Assembly: GCF_026151205.1 (NCBI RefSeq)
Contig: NC_087075.1
Coordinates: 6,590,858-6,654,857 of the forward strand
Direction: 5' to 3'
DNA length: 64,000 bases
DNA from: Bolinopsis microptera
Lineage: Eukaryota > Ctenophora > Tentaculata > Lobata > Bolinopsidae
The notes under the pieces are model-generated. The model was not told where the DNA came from. It did no database searches and worked only from the letters and a program-made list of their open reading frames with translations. Below are positions 48,601-58,552 of this stretch, one piece after another. Both the position numbers and the translations under genes were made by a program. Numbering within the stretch: the first letter of the stretch is position 1; every line of letters starts with the position of its first letter.

Positions 48601-51600
48601 ATGAATGAGTTTAACCTGTGTCTGCAAAGTTCTACATTACAGCACTTTTACTTTTATTATTCATATCAGCTTGAAAATGTGGGAAATTTAACATTAGTTA
48701 AATTAAAACGCTACTCTGTATATCATAATTATTGTTGTATCAGCGTAATATTATTTATAATAAGTTATAACTCTATGATTTAACTATTACACTAGAAACT
48801 TAAAAGAAACCTTACATAGTGTAATGATTAAAGCCTAACGTGTAAAATGACCTGATGATGCAACCCGATGCAGTTTCTTGGTTTTTCTGTGTAAATAGAG
48901 TCTGTTACAATGTCAAATCCTCTTTTTTTGCAGCCATATTAAAATAGTATACAAATAAGTTGGTACATTGGACTCAAAACAGTTGAAAACCACACCTGGC
49001 ATTTTTTACCCTTTATCGGTAAATATAAATTTACCGTTTATCTCGGAAAAGATTATGTCTGTTGAAATCACAAATTTTGCACATCTACTGAATTAACACA
49101 CCATGTGACCCTTTACTCCTTTATAAATGTTTGCTATTTCAGATAAAAGAACCTCTGATAACGTCAGCATTCCTTCTGAAGCTCCTAAAAATACCCCATT
49201 CTGAAGTGACCGGGCAAATGTTCGAGACTATATTTAACAAACTTGTTGGACCACACGTCTTATTGGAGAAGAGATTAGCTGAAACGGACAAAAATGTGAA
49301 ACCTCTATCTACTCAGACTAAACTTTCGAAGGTAGGGCATCTAATATAGGTGTTATTTCATATTTGGTGCGTAGAAATTCTCCAAAATTTGCACAAATTG
49401 TCATTTTTATCTTAAGAAAAAACGTAGTAAAATGTTGAGACAATTGCCTGCGTTCCGTAGAATCCGCTGACGGCTGATTTGGAGATATTTTCTTGTGCAT
49501 CTACTCAGATTAAACTTTCGAAAGCAAGGCATCTATTTGTTATTTCAAATTTGGCGCATAGAAATTCGCCAAAATTTGCACATATCGTCAACATTACAGA
49601 GTTTATGAATCCGAGATTTTGGAAACATTTTGGAAACATAAGACAGAATTGAGACAAAAGTGAGACAAGGCTTTTGCAGCCGTATTTATGCTAGTTCTGA
49701 CTTGGAATCTATCTGATATGGTAAAGGGACACATTTACTAACATTTCCAGCCACTTAGAAGTGCAAAATATTCATTTTGTGTTCATTTCGTTCATTTCGT
49801 TCATTTCGTTCATTCCATGAACCAATATGGCTACAAAAGCGTGGTTCCAAATTTGTCTCAAATGTTTCCACGATCTCAACTACTCTGAAACCAAAATGGA
49901 AACATTGCCCCAGAAGCCCAGAGCCCTTTCTGAACATGATAGGCTCACCAAACTTCCCAGGGACACTCCTGGTATATAAACCGATCGATTCCAATCGGTT
50001 TTAGCTCAATTCAGGGGAGTGAAAAGAAAATGTTCATTTTGTGTTCATTTCATTCATTCCATCAATCAGAGAATATTTCACAGTAGGCTGAAAATAGTAC
50101 ACATGCCCCTCTATCATACCAGGGCAAATCCCGCTTAGTTCACGGACATATACAGCCAGAAAACATGTATCAGAAATTGTCTCAAATGTTTCCAAAATCT
50201 AGGATTCATCCTCTGACAATTGACATTACAGCCATTTTATCACCTTAGATAACCTAAGTTAGAAGCAAATCTTGGGAGTGTTATAAAGTTGTTGTAATCT
50301 ATAAGTGTATATTAACCTACAAGCATAACTGCTTGGCGTGAAGAGGTACATCTTTGATTGGTCGAAGTTCTTTCAACAACACAGCATCATCACTTTCATA
50401 GTAGTCCCCGGCTTATGACGGGTTCATAGCGGTATTAAACATGTTTTTCTGGGCCCAAACATTCTACGCTCCTACTATGCTATTACTGGTCTCTTGACTA
50501 ACTCCCAATCATCTGTCCATATGGTATTGTTTCTGGACAAATAGATGGTATACGATGCCCTCAGTCTGATCTCAGGGGGGTGATGCAACGTCAATTAATG
50601 TCAGTATTCCATAAAAACCCCAAACTGACATTGACATTAATTGACATTAATTGACATTAATTGACATTAATTGACATTAATTGACATTAATTGACATTAA
50701 TTGACATTAATTTGTCTTGAAATTTGAGATTATCATTATTTGATAAATATTCAAGATATTCACGTCTATGTAAGTTAGACCGGTTCAAAAAAACAAAATG
50801 TCCTTGAATAATTATGAGTATGTTCTTATCTGTTGATCATTAGGTTCAAAGACCACCAAAAAAATTTCAGCTTCCAACTCTTCCGTCTTCGGTCCCCACC
50901 GACCACGCCCATATTTTATTGGTTTCTTATTATACAGGTAAAATATCTAGAATCGGCTTTTTTAGTATGAAGGAGTAATGTTAGCTGTTTAAGATTCGTT
51001 ATTCAAATATAAATGTCATGAAGGCATTTCGTTTAATGTGGGTTTTAAGTTCTGATGATGTTGAGAACCACGCCCTTGGATGGCCACGCCCATTTAAGAA
51101 AATTAAATTTCGGAAAACCGTATTATTTTAGTTTTATCGTTTAATGATCTGAATTTTTTTCACATTTCACATTTCCATATGTGATAGTCAGTGGCGTAAC
51201 TTTGCCTGTTGGCGCCCCCCGCTCAGTGACGAAAAGCGCCCCTCTAAAATTTTTTGTCCCTAAAAAAAAAAAAGGTCGGGTACTTTTTTTCTCGCCCCCC
51301 TACAGCTTTTTGCGCCTCCTGAAGCCAAAAAGGGTACCCCAAATAATTTTTTCGCGTCGACCGAACGCTAAATTGGACAGGGAAATACACAAACAAGGCG
51401 TTTTTTCAGTGAAAGGGCCTAAAATTCAGGAAAATTGCGCCCCCCTTATACGGCGCCCCCCCCCCCCCCCCCCCCCCCGCACAGCGGGGTCTGCGGGGCC
51501 CTAAGTTACGCCATTGGTGATAGTAGTGAATAAATTGATGATATAAACGTTCTAAAGTGCTAAAAATATGGTAGAACTACATAATCTCTGGTCGAAAAAT

Positions 51601-54600
51601 ATCGTGTCAATTAATGTCAGTATTCCAAAATTTTGCAAAACTGACATTGACATTAATTGACATTAATTGACATTAATTGACATTAATTGACATTAATTGA
51701 CATTAATTGACATTAATTGACATTAATTGACGTTGCATCACCCCCGATCTCAGCGATCTTCATGCAGGCCTTCTTCTTCTCTTTGTTGTTTACGTTCAGG
51801 TGGTTCATAAAGGTTGGGAGGCTATGCTATAGTTGTAAATGCCTCGAGCTCCCACTTCTACTGTCTGGAGCTTGGAAGCCCATCCGTTGGCTTCTATCTC
51901 TTCTGTCAGCTGCTGATATCTCTTCATCTTTCGCTTCTCTTGATCAGCAAAGTTCTGCTCATTTCCACAAGTCAGCTCCATTAGATAAACCTTCTTTGCT
52001 TTATCTGAATAGTTCACTACATCAGGTCTTAGTGGTGTAGCTGCAATGTGCTGCGGGAAGTTCCTCTGTCTCTCATCCTCATCAAATATTATCTTCCAGT
52101 CGTTGGCATCTGAAAAGAAATATCTTTGGGTCTTATGATGAGTTGAGTCAGCTAAGGTAACCTTCTCGCGCTTATTGCCTGCCTTGTGAAAGACCGACGG
52201 TGCCCTCTTCGATTCCTTGGCGATGTCGGAATTAAACTCTTCAATCTGTGATGAAACAGTCTTCATGATTTCACGTAGGACCTGATCATGGCGCCAGTTG
52301 AAACGTCCCTGTCTTAGTGCAACCTTGCAGAACGTGAGGATATGATTGAGTGTCCTTTGTTTGCTGCAAAGTTTACAGTTTCCTGAAACGGCTTTATTCC
52401 AAAGCTTTAGGTTGCTAGGTGTTGACGCAGTGTCATGGATAGCATTGACATGAAACTTTAACAGTTCCGGACTAAGTTGATAGATCAGGGCATTCCACGT
52501 GGTGTCAAATGTCATTGTATTTTCCCATGTGAGAAAGAGCCAAGAGGTTTTGCCGCTTTTTGTCAAAAAGTGAACAAATAAGTGTCTCTTCATCAAAGGT
52601 CCTCACCATGTTGGTTAGCAGTTTCCTCTCTGATGTGTCCTCATATCTTGTCCCATAAATCTTCAGATAATTTGGAATAGATAAGTCGAAATTTCTTCTG
52701 TAAAAGGAGTTCGACTTTCCGCTCTGTTCGTTCCGCGGAACAACGAAAGTTGAATATTTCAATTCTCAGGTCTCAGGATATATCTGGACATCCCACTTGT
52801 CTTAAGTCCTTTTTGAGGGAAAATGGGAATCACATCGTTGTAAAGCGCCATGCAAATGTTATGAAGAGACATAATCTAATTTTGCGCAGTAGAGAGCCGC
52901 GCGTTATTGCATGCTTGAGCTTAAGAGCTTTATAATAACCTAGCTAGCTGCGCTTGGCTAGTTGATCCGCGGTTCGTAAACATAATATTATGTTCATAAG
53001 GTAAAAAGATACGTCGGTCATGGATCATGGAAATGTCGACGGTTACTCGTCTAAATTTCTTCGAAGTAGCTCTTCTCGAAATAATATTGCCCGATGGCAG
53101 GTGCTACGAAGTAGCGCGCGACGGGCCAGACTATTAACAATGGTCAATAGTCTGACCAAATTTAGCCTGTAAATGGGATTAACAAGAATTCCGCTGCGGT
53201 AATACATGATGATAATGATTGGCTGCATACATATTATGGCTAACGTTTAAGCGAACAAGTCGGGCATTTTTCAAGTCTACCACTACCAGACAAAGTGTTA
53301 TATCACTAAATCCTTCTCAGAGTTTCAAAGGACGTAGATCGCTGCAGAACTCGCTCAGCAGAAGGAAAAGAAAAGAGAGTTCCGACGAGTGGTTAACTTA
53401 TGTGGTGCCGTTTTCAGAAGAACCAGAGGGTAAGCAGCGACCACCTCCGAACAAACAGACAAACAAACATACGGACAATCAATATTTCCAGTGATATGTT
53501 GGCGACATGTGGGCATATTATTTTTATTTTGCCGACAGAACAGACTCTTTTGACTTACGAATAACTTAATAGAATAGCAATACGACGACTTTGTGATGAT
53601 ATGGCTGAATTCGAAACCCAGTAAATTTCAACTATATATCATATAGCATTTGTTAATATTTCTCTTGTTTGTTGAAATATACGGGTATTTTTTGAAAATT
53701 CTGTGGTTTCTTGGTTCTTACAACTTAAAATCTCTAACAACTACGACAGGATTGTGATATCTGTAAAAATACTATCCGTGAAATTTGTTAGTAACCTTAT
53801 TTTGTGTTTTAGTGCCCACTATTGAACTGTCCTACGAGACTAAGGAAGAGATTAGCGGTATTCAACGGGAAGTTCAGAACCTCACGGTAAGTTTAACATT
53901 CTTCATCCAGCTAAGGTTTTCCTTGTAGTTTACTGATTACTCGCATTTTTGAATTCTCGGAAGTATTTTAAGCTAAAGATATTCTAAAGATTATACATAT
54001 TTGCGAGGACGTGTTTAATGATTAGGCTTTAAGTATATGTGCGGACTATTTTGGGCCTCTAAAAACAAATATCCTTGAACGCTTCGTCACGATGATATCT
54101 ACCTTGATATTTTAAATTCCTGTTCATTATTCACTTGCCATCTAAGATTGTGTTACTAAACGAATTCCGTGAGAGTACAGTTTGAGAATGCTATTTGAGT
54201 GAGTATTGTATTTGTGAGTGCGAGGTGTCATGTATGGTTGCTATGGTTACGTCATTGAATAAAAATCAGGGCGTATGTTCTTCGTTTGTTTCAGCATACC
54301 GAACAGTCGTTAATACGTGAAGCAATCTTGTAATCTCTTCTGTCATTCTGGGTGTCCCGGGATCTATGTTTATTTCCTCGTCGACTTACTCCTTTCAGGA
54401 CCGTAATTCATTGCCATAAACTGATAAGCTGGGGGTCCAGGGGGTGTAACCCCTACCTCTAATAATTTCTGAAATTGCGTCTTGAACCTTTTTTTGAGGC
54501 ACAGAATGGAAATATGTAGAACTAGGCAAAGATGTTAGTGTGATTGCTGTTCCATTAGAGCATTAGGACTTTTTAACTTTAAAAATGACTTGTTCTTGCA

Positions 54601-55027
54601 AATGTAAAGCTGAGAATTTGATGCACGTCCGGTTGTTAAGATATGCTGCAGGGATCAGGGGGTGGTGCCCCCTGAAGTCAGATACTTGAGATTACATTAA
54701 AGGGTCGAAAAAAATGCAAAATTAACTGCTTCTCCAAAAAAAATTGTGTGCCCCTCTGAAGGAATTACGGGCCTGCCCTACCTTGTCTTGAAGCTTGAAA
54801 AATCTCATTAAATACGGTTCTTAATAATAGGAATGTATTCGTGCTAAATCTTCTCATTGTTTTCTCTTCACATTTTTAAAAAGTTTAAATGATGATATTT
54901 AAAAATCAGATGATTATAAATAATTATGAATAGTTATTATACAGTATAAAGAACCTGTTTTCACTTTCAGGTTCTACTGAGCGGTAACGAAGAAGAAGAT
55001 GAAGAGGATCCTCTGTCAAAACAGTAA
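36683..55027 (+). CDS. PPFIBP: Liprin-beta (PPFIBP family), 18 exons, N-terminus incomplete
   Basis: Scaffold protein that pairs with liprin-alpha at adhesion and synaptic sites. Exons: 36683-36800, 36970-37005, 37137-37222, 37477-37590, 37743-37908, 38053-38124, 38185-38214, 39402-39579, 39769-39891, 40178-40245, 40568-40701, 40968-41085, 42001-42100, 42363-42534, 49143-49331, 53276-53429, 53813-53886, 54971-55027. All phases match and give 662 residues to the TAA. Residues 1-75 are coiled-coil-like (LQQQDEINALKKHVSFLLDD). A Ser/Thr-rich linker follows. Three SAM domains come at about 311-375 (LGIKHPLHVKKLVLALR), 384-447 (GRVLNWLTYEDLRVLKV) and 467-540 (WTHQNVKQWLSSNYFAEY). The end is acidic (GNEEEDEEDPLSKQ). 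The first exon seen starts in phase 0 without a start codon, so upstream exons are missing. The tandem SAM order and the QGLG...GIKHPLH block identify liprin-beta rather than liprin-alpha or kazrin. Confidence 0.93.
37893..38052 (+). repeat. 57-bp tandem array spanning an exon end and its intron
   Basis: Units start at 37893, 37950 and 38007. Each starts with the last bases of the exon 37743-37908 (AGACAGAGAAACAAGG) and continues through a GTAAGT donor into TTCCAACTCTCTAGTCTACAG, which resembles the real acceptor at 38053. The second donor (37966) is intact; the third is decayed. The whole 144-bp intron consists of these copies. Confidence 0.9.
38481..38640. mobile_element. Small inverted-repeat element with an inner hairpin
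   Basis: GTAAGGCTTTGAAA at about 38481 and its complement at about 38627-38640 form short terminal repeats. Inside, 38540-38602 is a strong hairpin with arms CGCTCACCTATCA and TGATAGGTGAGCG. It lies in a liprin-beta intron. Confidence 0.6.
40880..40967 (+). repeat. Short tandem repeat of AATACTGACCCA next to a splice acceptor
   Basis: Diverged copies of CAATACTGACCC and AATACTTACAC run up to the CCCCAG acceptor of the exon starting at 40968. The core TACTGAC resembles an animal branch-point motif and occurs at several positions. Confidence 0.6.
42552..43336. repeat. 11-bp minisatellite, ACTACACAGTC
   Basis: About 70 units with occasional G for C (CAGTGACTACA) and small indels start about 18 bp after the liprin-beta donor at 42535. 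The long SHYTVTTQ-type frames are repeat artefacts. Confidence 0.97.
44770..45345. repeat. TCCTCCTCAGTCCTCC polypyrimidine array
   Basis: Nearly 600 bp with almost no purines on the plus strand except in AGTC, GGGT and AGCC units. It is a strong polypurine/polypyrimidine tract able to form triplex DNA in principle. The Ser/Leu/Pro frames are artefacts. Confidence 0.95.
45345..45535. repeat. 20-bp array of GTCCGCCAATGTCCGTCCGA
   Basis: About nine units. All six reading frames stay open over it because of the repeat. Confidence 0.95.
47065..47902. mobile_element. Non-autonomous DNA element flanked by TTAA
   Basis: Inverted ends GGCCACAGGGGGGG and CCCCCCCTGTGGCC are flanked on both sides by TTAA (47061-47064 and 47903-47906). 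A TTAA duplication is the mark of piggyBac-type insertion, although the end sequence is not a classic piggyBac terminus. It is 838 bp, with no transposase. An internal motif GAGGTTAACCA recurs in both orientations. Confidence 0.7.
47907..49142. other. Liprin-beta intron, nothing recognised
   Basis: No exon, RNA gene or clear repeat is supported. Confidence 0.45.
49309..49592 (+). repeat. 192-bp duplication including an exon end and its donor
   Basis: The end of the liprin-beta exon 49143-49331 (CTACTCAGACTAAACTTTCG from 49309) and the following intron, including AGAAATTC and CCAAAATTTGCACA, recur 192 bp downstream from 49501. In the second copy the donor GTAGGG has become GCAAGG. Confidence 0.85.
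49590..50235. repeat. Diverged inverted repeat with a GTTCATTTC microarray
   Basis: ATGAATCC..GATTTTGGAAACAT near 49605-49632 is inverted as ATGTTTCCAAAATC..GGATTCAT near 50186-50210. GTTCATTTC is repeated four times at about 49779-49815, with a shorter copy at about 50032-50057. It is probably an old DNA element. Confidence 0.45.
50576..51745. mobile_element. hAT-like non-autonomous element with 8-bp target duplication
   Basis: Ends GGGGGTGATGCAACGTCAAT and its complement are flanked by the perfect 8-bp duplication GATCTCAG (50568-50575 and 51746-51753). Next to each end are tandem ATTAATTGACATTA-type repeats (about 50625-50715 and 51640-51735). There is no transposase. It splits the 3' tail of the LINE and is itself split by the element at 51189-51516. 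Confidence 0.88.
51189..51516. mobile_element. 328-bp hAT-like MITE nested in the larger element
   Basis: Ends CAGTGGCGTAACTT and AAGTTACGCCATTG are inverted (one mismatch) and flanked by the 8-bp duplication GTGATAGT (51181-51188 and 51517-51524). An 8-bp duplication and a CAG...CTG-like end point to hAT. A long C run is present near 51457-51478. Confidence 0.88.
53430..54970. other. Last liprin-beta introns, nothing further
   Basis: Apart from the exon 53813-53886, no supported feature is seen. Confidence 0.5.
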
Positions 55028-55464
55028 AAACTTTCCGCAACCAAACACACAATTCTTAACCATCCTACAAGATTGTACTGATGATTGCTAGAACGTGACA
55101 TGATGAAAACACACTTTGAAAGTACCAGTTTACGTTAGAATTTTTCATTATCATTACATACAAACGGACGTTCAGACGCAAAAATCAACATCGGTGTAAT
55201 ATTTTCATCATTTTTATTTTATATTGGATTGATCTATTTTGTTTTAAACCGTGTGGTTTTATGTAGTTACAAGGAAAGCTTTTTATTTCATATTTTCAAT
55301 AAGGTTTTTTTTTGTTCAAAAAATCATAGTTTTAAATATTTTTCAAAACTTTAACAGAGTTTTATTCAAATATTAAATGTTAGAATCTCCCAAATAGTTT
55401 TGGGATGATTTATAGCTTTTACATCTATTGAAATTCAAAGTGCTTAATGACTAAATTGTACGTT

Positions 55465-55632
55465 TAACACAGAAGAATTTCTGTACAATCTTTTGCTGTG
55501 ATTTGAAGTTTAAACTACAAGACGGAATAATTTATCATTATGCTTAGTTGAACACAGAAGAATTTCTGTACAATCTTTTGCTGTGATTTGAAGTTTAAAC
55601 TGCAAGACGGAATAATCTATCATTATGCTTGC
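55465..55632 (+). repeat. Tandem duplication of about 86 bp in the liprin-beta 3' region
   Basis: The block with ACAGAAGAATTTCTGTACAA and GCTGTGATTTGAAGTTTAAA occurs twice in a row, with few differences. ACAGAAGAATTTCTGT contains a palindrome. It probably lies in the 3' UTR. Confidence 0.85.
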
Positions 55633-56461
55633 ACATTTTGCCGTTCTTCTTGATGCTCCAGGACGCTACTTATATGGACAATTTAACCATTCATGATAGA
55701 GTATACTGTTTCATTAAATTTGAACCTTAGAATTTTTAATATCGAGCTTGTGAATATTGTAAATGGAGGTACTGTCTTTTTATATGGTTTGACAAACCTA
55801 AGATTTACAGACGTTTACCATTATTAAGTTTGATAATACACTGAGATTACATAAAATTGTTGTTTTCTTTTGTTTTATAACGTAGAACAGAGAATAATGA
55901 AGTCATAATATAATGAAGATGGTGGACGTGGAAAGTACACATATATACGTTTATTTCTTGTGAAAGGGCCCTGAGGATATGGAAGTAACCTAGATTGATG
56001 TATTTTTGACGCAGGGCTGTGCTGATTTAGCAAATCCATCGATTCATGTAGAGTCCAACTGCTAGGGGCTCTTTTAGATGAGGCTCGATGTACGAAAGTA
56101 GATTTTTTAATTATACGAAGGTAGATTGGCTCAGCACGCATGAAGGGCCAAAACTTATGTTCTCAAATAACCCACAATACGAGTTAATTTGTAATAACCA
56201 TAAAATAAGTTAGACATGAGAATTGATAGAAAAATGAAAAGCAACACTTCTACAAATAAGTTATCACAGTTGTGCCACCAAACGAAACTCAAATATTAAA
56301 AAGATGACAAAAACATCCTAAAACAGAATTTTAAAAAGATTCAAATAAAACTTTAAAGTATACTATCTAAATGCTCAGTGAATAAAGCCTATTTTTAAAT
56401 AGTTTTGAAATGTTTTTGCCCAATAAATCACAACATTTAACCTAGATATTTAATGGCAATT

Positions 56462-57520
56462 TTATGATCCATTGACATGAGCTAGAGCTTGTTTCAGTAT
56501 TTCAGCCTGGTCTGATGTGATAGACTTCAGAGTGAGATCTTGGTATTGACTTGTTACACCTGAGATTTAGTTCAATGTTACAGTACCTATAGAACTCATC
56601 TTTACTTGGAGGAACTTGTTTCAGTACCTATAAAATGTTTCAGTACCTATAGAACTCATCTCTACTTGGAGGAACGATTTGAAAAAATTTTCGTTTAAGA
56701 AATTTCGTTAAATTTCCTTCCTGAATGTAGATAAGATTAAGAACGCACCTTGTAGAATTTCAGTGAGTTTAGCCTTTGTTTCATCGTCCACTTTCTTATT
56801 GGTCAGCTGTGTTATCATTAGCGGTATAAGTGTAGGTAACTGCTCTATCGCTACCTGGAAATATAAAAAGTTAGTTGTTAGCATGATTTGATGTTTCTTT
56901 CATCAAAATTTCTGATTGTTTCTTCACTGATTCTATTCAGAAATCGGAAACAATCAGAAATTTGAATGAAAGAAACTACTGCATAGTCAGCTAATAAAAA
57001 GTTCATTCTCAAAATTAAAACTCAATTCAACTGTTTAACATTCGATCAAGGAATTCAAGGCATAAACAATATAGTATGTTCAAAACTAATTGGTCTCCTT
57101 CAACGAAACATTTAGTAATTAGTAATCAGTGTAATTACTAATTACACTGTTCCTACCTGACAGTTAGATGACAGTAAGCCGTAGATAGATGAGTAAACAG
57201 TGATGTTCTCTTCGTAGTCCTCTTGCAGGGGTAACCACTGAGCGGAATTAATGTAAATAATATGCAAATAATATGCAAATAAACCATCAAGTATCATGAA
57301 ATTTCTTAGAAAATGTAAAGTTACCAATTGCTCATGCTTTCTGTATATTTTCGATCAGTATCTTATTCTCCTGGTATCATACTCCACTTGATAATTAGAA
57401 AAAGATTTTAACCAACCTTGACGAAAGTAGGGAAGATAGTATCGAGCGGAAGAGAACCAGGGTTGGTCTTCATCATTCTAGCTACTGCCCCTAACACATT
57501 ATCGATAGTTCTTCTGTCTC
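56462..57520 (-). CDS. IPO5: Importin-5-like karyopherin (Kap121/RanBP5), last four exons
   Basis: Importin-beta family nuclear transport receptor, C-terminal end only. Exons in transcript order: 57520-57417, 57237-57157, 56854-56749, 56559-56462. Phases agree (1, 0, 0, 1). They encode about 128 residues ending at TAA. Matching landmarks are IDNVLGAVARMMKTNP, then WLPLQEDYEENITVY, the spacing and helices of the last HEAT repeats, and the terminal SDQAEILKQALAHVNGS. Human importin-5 ends the same way (DNVIGAVGK, WLPLHEDKEEA, final alpha-helix). The remaining roughly 1000 residues must be encoded at higher coordinates; no further exon was found to 64000, so the upstream intron is long. The gene is tail-to-tail with liprin-beta, about 1.4 kb apart. 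Confidence 0.85.
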
Positions 57521-58552
57521 CTGGAAAAGTAAAGTAATTATTAATTAACCCATTGCTAGATTAAATTTGGGATGGTTTAGCGGTAGGACTATTATTTATG
57601 GTGATTTCAGTCGATTTGCAATTGATTAATAAGATTCAAAACATCGGAAGGAATAATATAACATATTTCTGAATGGCTAGCCGCATGTTCAAAAAGGATT
57701 AGATGTCGGATCTGAACAGTTATATCCTAATTGGTCGGTCTGTAGTTTGTAAACAAACAGATTTAAACCTTATTCAGATGATTAAGATCTGAGAACATGG
57801 GCTTTGAGTATGATTGAGGCTAGTCACACTTTATTAGTTTAGGATTTAGGCTAGCCAAAGTTTATTTGTGGCGGCCTCTTAGAAAATGAAATCAATTCTC
57901 CTAGACAGTGAAAGGAGTAGTTATTCAGAGTAAACCATGTCACTGGTGGTGCAGGATACTTTATTGTCTCACGTTTAACAGAACCACTGAACCAGGGCGA
58001 ATGTAAATGGATGGTGCAATTCATTGCAAGAAAGACATTGGAATATTTTCAGTTGTAACATCGTAAATGTTGATTAAATATTGACGACCGGAAAATGAAT
58101 AAGGCATTATTGATTTGTTGCTCGTGGCAAGAAATAAACTAATTTAACCGCAAAATATTTACAAAAAGATTATTTTAAACCAAATAAGTCAAATACACTA
58201 GAGCTACACAAAACGTTGATATCTGCGATATCAATAAGAAACAAAAAACATCAAAACAAAAAATGAAAATAAGCATTTGGCACAATCTGATACTCTATAT
58301 ACGACTACATTTATTTTAATTAAATGTTATACCAAATAATCATTTAACAGAATTAACCCATAATCTGAATGTTCAAACCAAATTTGGTTATGAGACCGTA
58401 AATACCAATGACCAACATGTTAATTATCTGGCAAAAAATACATATTTTCAGGCTGATCAATATTATTAACTACTTCCGAATAATAAGTATCTATATCTAA
58501 TCACTCCAAATCTAAAAGAGCATCTAAAAATTCTATGCTTATCAGCTAGTTA
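57521..58552. other. Interval between importin-5 exons and the GPCR, nothing recognised
   Basis: No supported exon on either strand. It is presumably importin-5 intron and GPCR 3' UTR. Confidence 0.45.

Larger units (their letters stand above)
50275..52762 (-). pseudogene. RLE-type LINE (R2/NeSL/Hero-like) C-terminal half, interrupted
   Basis: The minus-strand frame 51805-52596 (263 codons) shows a CCHC knuckle (CKLCSKQRTLNHILTFC) followed by HILTFCKVALRQGRFNWRHD and a restriction-like endonuclease core (LRPDVV...YLMELTCG...KRYQQL...VEVGARGIYNYS). This arrangement is typical of LINE clades that use a PD-(D/E)xK endonuclease. Upstream, 52505-52762 continues the protein in another frame, so a frameshift is present, and no RT domain remains. 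The 3' tail continues below 51746 but is split by the DNA element at 50576-51745 and resumes at 50567 down to about 50275. Partial copies of this family lie at 6377-6672 and 21335-21681. It is located in the liprin-beta intron 49332-53275, in antisense. Confidence 0.82.
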
